Assembly (NCBI RefSeq): GCF_004769575.1
Contig: NZ_RQGA01000003.1
Coordinates: 372,001 to 436,000, forward strand
DNA length: 64,000 nt
DNA from: Leptospira perdikensis
Lineage (GTDB): Bacteria > Spirochaetota > Leptospiria > Leptospirales > Leptospiraceae
Direction of reading: 5' to 3'
Below the pieces are notes generated by a model. That model worked only from the letters and a program-made list of their open reading frames with translations. It ran no database searches and had not been told where the DNA came from. Positions 57,055 through 64,000 of the stretch are shown piece by piece (within the stretch, counting starts at the first letter, position 1; each line of letters begins with the position of its first letter). The position numbers and the translations under genes are program-made.

Positions 57055-59454
57055 TTATCTTAAGTTATATCCGTTCGCTTTTGCTGTTTCTACGAGGGAA
57101 TCCGAAAGTTCTTTAAATCTTTCTTGGGTAAACGTTTTGTCATAGGACATAAGTTTAAAACGATAGGTAACAGATTTTTTTCCTTCACCAACAGTCTCAC
57201 CCTTAAAGATGGTTTGTACAAACACTGATTCTAACTCTGGAATCTTCATTGTTTGTACTAAGTTGGCAAAAGACTCAGTTGAGTCTTTTGCATTCATGAG
57301 TAAGGATAGATCCAATTGGCCTTGGGGAAAATTAGATGGTGGAACAAAATGTGAATTTCTTCCGTATTTTTCCCAAACTTCCACTAACTTTTCCATATTG
57401 ATTTTAGAAAGAATGGCTCTGCGTTTTAAATCATATTCATCCGCATAACGCGTGTGAAGGATTCCTAATTCGACAATTTCTGTTCCATCATAAGAAAGAA
57501 CAAGTCCCGCGTTAGGATGGAGGTAGTTTCGATTCGTTTTTGCCCATTCGAACTTCGGTAGGTTTAAATATTGGAAAAGTTCGGAAATAGTTTCTCTAAT
57601 TTGTAAGAACTCTAATTCAACCGCTGTTAGGTCATTAGGTTTGTTTTTGGAAAGAGAAAGGATCGACACCCAACGTCTTTCTTCTGCAAGTTCTGGTCCT
57701 TTTTCTTCTTTATGATAGGTTCTACCTAGTTCAAACAAATTAACCGATTCGAATCGGTCTTGGTTGAGTTTGGCTTGTTTGAGAAGGCCAGGAAACAAAC
57801 TATTTCTAAGTAACGAATATTCCTCGGGCATTTCGTTCGCAATTTTTAAAGACGAACTTTCTTCTTTAAATTCGAATTTGGAATCAGTAGGGGAGGCAAA
57901 AGAATAATTATAAACTTCATTGAATCCCACTTCTAAAGCGAGGAAGTTTTTGACCCTTCTTTCCAATTCTCGTAATGGATTTCGAATTGGTGTTTCCACT
58001 GCCATAGAAAGGGCTTCGGTTTTGATCGAAGCATAACCGATGGTTCTTCCAATTTCTTCCACAAGATCTTCAGGGATAGTAACATCGTAGTTTTGTCTGT
58101 ATTTAGGAACAAGAACTGTTAGTTCTTCTTCTTTGTTTGTGACTTTGAATCCAAGTCTGTTTAGGATTTCCGTGACTTCGGTTTGCGAAATGTTTTTACC
58201 TAATTTATGGCGAAGAAAAGTTAGATTGGTTTGGATTGTAACCGATTTCGATTCTGTTTGGTTGAAACCCTGCGGTTCATAAACTTTGATGTTTGGATTT
58301 CCATTTTCTTTTAATAATTGCACAGCACGTTTCATGACTGGCAAACAAGTATAACTATCTAAACCTTTTTCATAACGGACTGCAGATTCTGTACGGATAT
58401 TGGTTTTACGAATTGTATAACGAACATCTTCTCTTTTGAAAACGGCTGATTCCATCACTATGTTTTTGGTAGAATCGATCACTGCAGAATCCTTTCCTCC
58501 CATCACACCCGCGAGGGCAACAGGGTCTTTTCCATTTTGAATGAGAAGTAGATCTTTTTGAAGTTTTGGAGTTGTATCATCTAACAAAGGGAAGGAGTCA
58601 CCATCTTTTGATTTTACAACAGAAAAGGATGTGGATTTTAATCTTTCGCGGTCAAAAAAATGTGTGGGTTGCCCAAGCTCTAACAAAAGATAATTGGAAA
58701 CGTCCACAACGTTATTGATCGAACGAATTCCACATTTTTCGAGTCTAGATTTGATTTTAGTATTCGATGGAGTGATGTTTACATTTTGGATGGAACAAAC
58801 ATAATATGCGTGTGCATTGTCTGTTTTTTCTACGGTTAGTCCTTCATTTCCGGATTCCCATTTTGTATCTGCTTGGAAAGGAAAATCATTCAAAGGCAAT
58901 TGGAGTTGGGATGCCAGTTCACGTGCAAATCCAAAATGATTCCAAAGGTCTGGCCTATGTGTGATGGATTTATTATCAATCGTGAGAATGGTATCTTCCC
59001 ATAAAAAAAGTTTGCGAACGGAGATTCCAAGACTGGTGTCAGCGGGAAAAATCAAAACTCCGGAAGATTCTAATGCCAGTCCCAATTCTTTTTCGGAACA
59101 ATACATCCCTTGGGAACGAACACCCCTAAGCTCCGAATCTAAAATTTCTTTTCCATCTAGTTTGGTTCCTGGAAGCGCCAAAGGAACAATGTCACCTACC
59201 TTTACATTGGTGGCGGCTGTGACAATTTGGTATTCCTTGGAACCATCTGTGGCGATGGTTGTTTGCAGTTTTTCCGCATTAGGATGTTTTTCCAGTGATT
59301 TGATTTTGACAGTGATAACCGACGATAGGTGGACTTTAAATTCTTCCACATCATCAATTTCGCAAATGGATGTATTAATTTTTTCCAGAACCTTTTCGAA
59401 CGGAATCTGGGAGAGCGGGGTAAATTCGTTTAACCAATCAACTGAAAGTTTCAA
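57055..59454 (-). CDS. pheT: Phenylalanyl-tRNA synthetase beta subunit
   Basis: The 799-aa length and domain order are standard: an OB-fold tRNA-binding domain (about 40-150), the B3/B4 editing domain (about 210-370), B5 (about 405-475), the catalytic-like core and the C-terminal FDX-ACB domain (about 705-799). It pairs with PheS to charge tRNA-Phe. No pheS gene adjoins it in this window, so the two subunit genes are apparently unlinked here. Confidence 0.95.
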   Translation of the reverse strand: MKLSVDWLNEFTPLSQIPFEKVLEKINTSICEIDDVEEFKVHLSSVITVKIKSLEKHPNAEKLQTTIATDGSKEYQIVTAATNVKVGDIVPLALPGTKLDGKEILDSELRGVRSQGMYCSEKELGLALESSGVLIFPADTSLGISVRKLFLWEDTILTIDNKSITHRPDLWNHFGFARELASQLQLPLNDFPFQADTKWESGNEGLTVEKTDNAHAYYVCSIQNVNITPSNTKIKSRLEKCGIRSINNVVDVSNYLLLELGQPTHFFDRERLKSTSFSVVKSKDGDSFPLLDDTTPKLQKDLLLIQNGKDPVALAGVMGGKDSAVIDSTKNIVMESAVFKREDVRYTIRKTNIRTESAVRYEKGLDSYTCLPVMKRAVQLLKENGNPNIKVYEPQGFNQTESKSVTIQTNLTFLRHKLGKNISQTEVTEILNRLGFKVTNKEEELTVLVPKYRQNYDVTIPEDLVEEIGRTIGYASIKTEALSMAVETPIRNPLRELERRVKNFLALEVGFNEVYNYSFASPTDSKFEFKEESSSLKIANEMPEEYSLLRNSLFPGLLKQAKLNQDRFESVNLFELGRTYHKEEKGPELAEERRWVSILSLSKNKPNDLTAVELEFLQIRETISELFQYLNLPKFEWAKTNRNYLHPNAGLVLSYDGTEIVELGILHTRYADEYDLKRRAILSKINMEKLVEVWEKYGRNSHFVPPSNFPQGQLDLSLLMNAKDSTESFANLVQTMKIPELESVFVQTIFKGETVGEGKKSVTYRFKLMSYDKTFTQERFKELSDSLVETAKANGYNLR

Positions 59455-59496
59455 GTGAAATCCTTAATTGATAAAAACGGTGGGAAAGCGAACGGG

Positions 59497-61590
59497 TCAA
59501 TCCGAAATTCCAAGTTCTGTCTTCAGAAAATGAAGGCAATCCTCGGAAGTCATCGGTTTGGCAAAATAGAATCCTTGGATGAGGTCAACTCCACTTTCTG
59601 CAAGTAATTGCACCTGTTCCTCGGTTTCCGCACCTTCCGCAACCACACTCAAACCAAGGTTATGTGCTAGATTGGAAACAGCATGGATGATGGTCTTGGA
59701 ATCTTTGTCGGATGTAATCTCCGATACAAAGGAACGGTCAATTTTTAAAGAGGAAATCGGAAGTTTTTTCAAATACCCCAAACTGCTATACCCAGTTCCA
59801 AAATCATCAATGGCGATTTTAGCCCCGAGTTTTCGAATCTCTTGCATCGTACGAACGGCAGCATCAGCATTTTCCATGACAGAACTTTCGGTAAGTTCTA
59901 CTTCTAAATCATGTGGATCCACTTTGAATAGTTTTAAGTTTTCTGCAATGGTTGAGATGAGTCTTTCATGTTTGAACTGTTTGGTGGAGATATTGACCGC
60001 CATAGAAACATCGCTGACCCCTTCGTCTTTCCAATAACGCATGGTTTGGATGGCTGATTTGATCACCCATTCCCCAATTGCTAAAATCATTCCTGTTTCT
60101 TCAGAGATAGGAATAAAAACGTTCGGAGAGATCAGTCCACGTTCTGGATGACGCCAACGAATGAGAGCTTCTACACCTGTTGGTTTTTTTGTATAAAGAT
60201 CAATTTTGGGTTGGTACATCAAAGTAAATTGATTTTCAATGATGGCAATCCGCATCCGATTTTCGATTTCTAATCGTTCTGCGACTACGGTTTGGAGTTC
60301 TTCTGTAAAAAATACATAACAGTTTTTGCCTTGGGATTTTGCCAAGTTGAGGGCACTGTCTGCATTTTTTAGAAGTGTGTTGGAATCTTTTCCGTCTGTT
60401 GGGTATAAGGCGATCCCAACGGAAATATTTACAAAAATTCTTTCTCCATCGATGACAAAAGGATGGGTCATTGCATCCAAAATGGATTCTGAAATGACGG
60501 CTGCATCACGTTCGTTCGAAAGATCGGGTAATACAACGGTGAATTCATCTCCACCTTGTCTACTAATCAAATCATACACGCGTATACTTTCTCGAATTCG
60601 ATAAGCAACTAGTTTGATGATTTTATCTCCAAAGTCATGGCCTCTGGAATCATTGATGATTTTGAAATTATCCAAATCAATTGCAAGAACTCCAACCAGG
60701 TTTCCGTGTCTTCTTGCTTCTTCAAAGATAGGAAATAGTTTATCAATAAGAGAGTTACGATTAGGAAGGTTTGTGAGTTGGTCAAAAAATGCCATGTAGG
60801 CAATTTTTTCTTCAGCATGCCTTCTTTGTGTGATGTCGAGAAAGGCAACTGCGAGCCCAAAGTTTTCCATAGGAATGGGAGTAGCTAAAATATCGAACCA
60901 AGTAATTTTATCTTCTTTGATCAGACCAATTTCCATATTACGAATCACTTCTTTGTGACGAAGGGCCCGCATCAGACTGGAATTTCTTGGATAAATTTTA
61001 TTTCCATTCGGTTGGATGAGAGTGTATTTACGAATGTTTAAAGTCCGATTTAGAAGTTCCCCATCCTGGATGTTAAAGTAGGTTCTTGCTGTTTTATTGG
61101 TCTCAACAATTTTTCCTTTTTCATCCGTGATGGCAATCCCCATCGGAAGGTTATCAAAAATAGATTTGTACTTTTGTTGTTGGAGTAGGAATTCAAACGA
61201 TATGTCTTTTTGGATGGTGACATCGCGATCAAAACCCAAAATGATTTTGGACTCACGTAAAGGGATGAGTAACCAAATGATCCACACCTCTTCTTTAGAG
61301 TTGGTGACCAGGCGGTTTTCAAAGTTTAAAATATTCGGATTTTCACCCAGACTATCAAAAGTATATTTTGTGTTCTCTTTGTCGTCTTCATGAGCAAAGT
61401 CGACTATGGATTTACCAACAATTTCTTTGGGTTCAAATTCTAAAAACCGAGCAAAACGTTCGGTAACAGAAACAAAATTTCCTTCCCAATCTAATACTTG
61501 AAAACTATTCGGATATTCGGCAAGGAGTGACTTAACTGTGAGTCCAGAGAGAATTTTACTGCCTAATGGCTCATTTTGCATGTATTTCAT
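59497..61590 (-). CDS. PAS-GGDEF-EAL cyclic-di-GMP protein
   Basis: Two PAS domains (about residues 30-135 and 140-255) precede a GGDEF domain with intact GGDEF and an RxxD inhibitory site five residues before it (RVYDLISRQGGDEF). The EAL domain carries VEALIRWR, NISTKQF, ELTESS, DDFGTGYSS, KIDRSF and EGAE. No membrane segments are seen, so it is a cytoplasmic sensor. The N-terminus overlaps pyrC by 20 bases; the ATG three codons on is an alternative start. Confidence 0.92.
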   Translation of the reverse strand: MKYMQNEPLGSKILSGLTVKSLLAEYPNSFQVLDWEGNFVSVTERFARFLEFEPKEIVGKSIVDFAHEDDKENTKYTFDSLGENPNILNFENRLVTNSKEEVWIIWLLIPLRESKIILGFDRDVTIQKDISFEFLLQQQKYKSIFDNLPMGIAITDEKGKIVETNKTARTYFNIQDGELLNRTLNIRKYTLIQPNGNKIYPRNSSLMRALRHKEVIRNMEIGLIKEDKITWFDILATPIPMENFGLAVAFLDITQRRHAEEKIAYMAFFDQLTNLPNRNSLIDKLFPIFEEARRHGNLVGVLAIDLDNFKIINDSRGHDFGDKIIKLVAYRIRESIRVYDLISRQGGDEFTVVLPDLSNERDAAVISESILDAMTHPFVIDGERIFVNISVGIALYPTDGKDSNTLLKNADSALNLAKSQGKNCYVFFTEELQTVVAERLEIENRMRIAIIENQFTLMYQPKIDLYTKKPTGVEALIRWRHPERGLISPNVFIPISEETGMILAIGEWVIKSAIQTMRYWKDEGVSDVSMAVNISTKQFKHERLISTIAENLKLFKVDPHDLEVELTESSVMENADAAVRTMQEIRKLGAKIAIDDFGTGYSSLGYLKKLPISSLKIDRSFVSEITSDKDSKTIIHAVSNLAHNLGLSVVAEGAETEEQVQLLAESGVDLIQGFYFAKPMTSEDCLHFLKTELGISD

Positions 61591-62815
61591 TGCCTAAAAA
61601 GTAGACGGCTTCAATGGATCCAGGAAAACTGAACCCTTCAAAGGGTGACCATCCGGACTTACTTTTAACCATTGATTTTTGAAATTCAACTGGTTTTTTT
61701 AAATTTAGGATAGAAAAATTAGCCGCATAACCTTGGTTAATAATGCCAACCCCTCTTCCAAATTGGTCAGGAAGGTAGGGCGCCACAAATTCTCCAGGGT
61801 TTTTGGAACATATTATTGCTATGGTCTGTAAAGGAATGTTTAGTTTGAGTATCATATACGTAACAAACAACCCATATGTATCAAGTTGAGAGATCCCACT
61901 TGTGCCTTTTTGTTTTTCTTCTATGGAATGGGGGGCATGGTCCGTTGCCAAATAGTCAATATGTCCATCTAAAATCCCTTTTACCATAGCTTCTCGGTCT
62001 TCTTTACCACGAAGTGGTGGATTCATTTGAAACCATTTATGATTGGTTTCTGTTAACATATCCGTATCAAACATCAAATGAGTGGGTGTCACTTCGCAAG
62101 TCACATTCACTCCTCGTTTTTTAGCAGCGATGATTTTAGAAAGACCATCTTTTGTCGAATAATGGCAAAGTTTGCCTTTGAGATTGTATTTTTCGATCAA
62201 ATACAAAGCAAAATCAGTAGCAACTGTTTCTGCTTCTTTGGGGCGTCTTTCTTCATGTGTTGGTTGTGATTGGTTGGCAATTAAAATCTCTGGATCTTCG
62301 CAGTGGAAACTAATGTCTTGGCCCACATAATGTTTGATGACTTCTTCTAAAGAAGCATTGTCATGAAAAAATAATTCTCCAATGGAAGGGCCCATAAAGA
62401 CTTTATAGGGAACTTTTTTTTCCAATGGTTTTGTATGTGGGCCGATCCCGGCATACAAAGTGATATGGATGGGTGCTTTTTTAGTGAGCGCAAGTTTTGC
62501 GGCATAGGTTTCATCATCAATAGGCGGAACTGGATTGTTTGGCATATCTGCCACATGGATCACACCACCGTTGATGGCAGCATTACCAGCTGAGATAAAA
62601 TCTTCTTTGTAAGTGTGTTTCCCACTCACATCTTCTCTTGCGTGGATGTGGATATCGCCGAAACCAGGAAAAATCACTGAACCATCAGAAAACTGGCGAG
62701 CATCGGCATCGATCCCGTCTTTTACATTCGTGATGAGCCCCGTACTAGAATCAAATTCGATTGTGCCTTCAAATTCCCTTTCGTGAGTTACGATCTTCCC
62801 TGCAATTTTTCCCAT
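61571..62815 (-). CDS. pyrC: Dihydroorotase
   Basis: This amidohydrolase closes carbamoyl-aspartate to dihydroorotate in pyrimidine synthesis. The metal-binding HxH is in FGDIHIHARED near residue 53, with further His in SFHCEDPE and CHYSTKDG, and the catalytic Asp in ATDHAPHS. The 414-aa length fits the class I type. Hydantoinase-like relatives cannot be fully excluded. It lies between recQ and the PAS-GGDEF-EAL gene. Confidence 0.87.
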   Translation of the reverse strand: MGKIAGKIVTHEREFEGTIEFDSSTGLITNVKDGIDADARQFSDGSVIFPGFGDIHIHAREDVSGKHTYKEDFISAGNAAINGGVIHVADMPNNPVPPIDDETYAAKLALTKKAPIHITLYAGIGPHTKPLEKKVPYKVFMGPSIGELFFHDNASLEEVIKHYVGQDISFHCEDPEILIANQSQPTHEERRPKEAETVATDFALYLIEKYNLKGKLCHYSTKDGLSKIIAAKKRGVNVTCEVTPTHLMFDTDMLTETNHKWFQMNPPLRGKEDREAMVKGILDGHIDYLATDHAPHSIEEKQKGTSGISQLDTYGLFVTYMILKLNIPLQTIAIICSKNPGEFVAPYLPDQFGRGVGIINQGYAANFSILNLKKPVEFQKSMVKSKSGWSPFEGFSFPGSIEAVYFLGNEIHAK

Positions 62816-62937
62816 TTTGCCCCTATGAATCTGCAGATTCTAAGAGACTTGGAAAGTTTCAAGGGAATTTACTTTGGATTCGAGAGTCTAGAACCCTGTT
62901 TCCAGTTCCAAAGGTACGGAAAAAAACCTTTAGAATC

Positions 62938-64000
62938 TTAGTCCCATTTGGATAAGATCTCGATGATATCATTTCCAAATCTTTCTACTTTGGCAGGGCC
63001 CACACCTTTTGTGGCTTCTAATTCAGAAAGGTTCTTTGGTTTTCTTTCCGCAATTCGTTTGAGAACAGGATTTTGAAATACCATAAACTTTTTCCATTTG
63101 AGTTGTCTTGCTTTTCTATCTCGGTAGTTGATGAGTTCTTTTAAAATTTGTGAATTGAGAGTGGGTGGTTTTTTTAGTTTTGTTTTTAAACTATTCGTTT
63201 CATCAGAGTTAGATGATGATAATTTTGATTTTATTTTTGCAAAATTGGGTAAATACAGTTTAGGGTATTTGGCACCGGCCACCAAAACTTTTTTTTCTTC
63301 CACCCAAGTTTCGAGTTTTGCCACCACTGCTTCTTCGGGAATTCCATCTAACTTTCCGTGATATGGATTTCTTTCCATTCGGTATCGAAGTACATCTTTA
63401 GTACGTTTGCCCACAAGAGTTTTAGCGATGATGGTTTTTCCAAATACAGCTGGATGTTCCTTTAAAAAATTTTGTATGGTTTCTTCTTCCCATTCGGAAA
63501 GAGGATAATCTCTTTTTTCGTTTTTCTTTTGAACTTTTGCGGCTTCTGATTTTAAAAAATGAGTTCTGTGGAGGTTGGCTCCCACTTCCGTACAAATATC
63601 ACAACTTCCACAAGGAGAAATGGATTCACCAAAATAAGAACAGAGTTGGACTTGCCGACATTCTTCTTTGCCTGCATATTCTTTGATGTATTTGAGGAGG
63701 GTATCTCCACCTTTGAAGTTTGTTTCCTTTGATAACATAAAGGCTTGTGTGGCCACGTCACCCGCTTTAAAAAACAAAACACATTCCGAACCAAGCCCGT
63801 CCCTTCCGGCACGACCCGCTTCTTGGTAATAAGCTTCGAGAGAGGCAGGAACTTGATAATGCACCACCAAACGAACATCAGGTTGATCCATTCCCATTCC
63901 AAAGGCATTGGTGGCTACAAGGATGGGAACTTTTCCAGAGGAGTAGGCATTTTGAGTTCGTTCTCGGATTCCATCAGTGCGACCCGCATGGTATTTTCCC
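62938..64000 (-). CDS. recQ: ATP-dependent DNA helicase RecQ, C-terminal part (5' end outside window)
   Basis: The frame is open to the window edge, so the N-terminal helicase motifs lie outside. Helicase motifs V and VI are seen (VATNAFGMGMD and QEAGRAGRDG). The RQC zinc module has Cys residues at ECRQVQLCSYFG and CGSCDIC, and an HRDC domain ends the protein (about the last 80 residues). RecQ unwinds DNA in recombination and repair. Confidence 0.95.
   Translation of the reverse strand, partial: GKYHAGRTDGIRERTQNAYSSGKVPILVATNAFGMGMDQPDVRLVVHYQVPASLEAYYQEAGRAGRDGLGSECVLFFKAGDVATQAFMLSKETNFKGGDTLLKYIKEYAGKEECRQVQLCSYFGESISPCGSCDICTEVGANLHRTHFLKSEAAKVQKKNEKRDYPLSEWEEETIQNFLKEHPAVFGKTIIAKTLVGKRTKDVLRYRMERNPYHGKLDGIPEEAVVAKLETWVEEKKVLVAGAKYPKLYLPNFAKIKSKLSSSNSDETNSLKTKLKKPPTLNSQILKELINYRDRKARQLKWKKFMVFQNPVLKRIAERKPKNLSELEATKGVGPAKVERFGNDIIEILSKWD

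Overview
The window is a piece of chromosome from a spirochete of the genus Leptospira, most likely a saprophytic-type species, with roughly 40% G+C. The assignment is inferred from several features: a close match to the leptospiral flagellar-coiling protein FcpA, leptospiral-style lipoproteins, a DUF115/MptE-like protein, a 7TMR-DISM/SpoIIE phosphatase, and housekeeping genes scattered in small mixed operons rather than enterobacterial clusters. No species is claimed. I saw no insertion sequence, prophage, CRISPR array, rRNA or tRNA.

Layout. 1-5.3 kb (+): the 3' part of purD, a hypothetical gene, prfB (no programmed frameshift), a GAF/AAA+ regulator whose sigma-54 contact loop and Walker B are degenerate, and an OmpA-domain protein anchored by an inner-membrane segment. 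5.3-9.6 kb (-): a DUF115 protein, a PASTA-bearing FtsI-type transpeptidase and signal peptidase I. 9.7-13 kb (+): thrC, an HATPase-like protein and a tail-anchored protein. 13.1-16 kb (-): leuS and a small zinc-finger protein. 16.1-19.6 kb (+): a possible 44-aa ORF coupled to a YbbA/YbbP-like ABC exporter. 19.7-20.6 kb (-): probable fcpA. 20.8-22.9 kb (+): a DnaC/IstB-like ATPase, folK and panB. 23-26.55 kb (-): a 53-aa gene, a hairpin terminator, an ABC-F ATPase, a rhodanese and a DAHP synthase. 26.6-30 kb (+ except one convergent gene): YihY/BrkB, hypotheticals, a lipoprotein and a TauE/SafE permease.

30-40.9 kb: an Acg-type nitroreductase-like protein (-), a FrnE/DsbA-family protein and an RND pump (+), DUF2804 (-), a GMC oxidoreductase with an ankyrin protein (+), a large lipoprotein and a Lys-rich secreted peptide (-). 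41-45.8 kb (-) is the classical block rpmH-rnpA-yidD-yidC-jag-mnmE. Upstream of rpmH lies a 541-bp gene-free region with eight tandem 34-bp units. 46.4-53.2 kb: an MltA-like transglycosylase; a TetR repressor divergent from a DAPG-hydrolase-like gene and a GST, with two matching palindromes between them; a His-rich CDF transporter; a membrane GGDEF-EAL protein; and an acyl-CoA thioesterase. 53.2-64 kb (-): MFS, gamma-carbonic-anhydrase-like protein, DISM-SpoIIE phosphatase, pheT, PAS-GGDEF-EAL, pyrC and the C-terminal part of recQ.

The strongest leads are: (1) the 34-bp repeat block upstream of rpmH; (2) a terminator hairpin only 11 bases before the TTG start of the ABC-F gene, preceded by a 53-aa ORF that could form a competing pairing; (3) the paired 18-bp palindromes in the TetR intergenic region; (4) rnpA, whose conserved N-terminal helix is encoded in frame but has no canonical start codon; and (5) the degenerate sigma-54-type activator.
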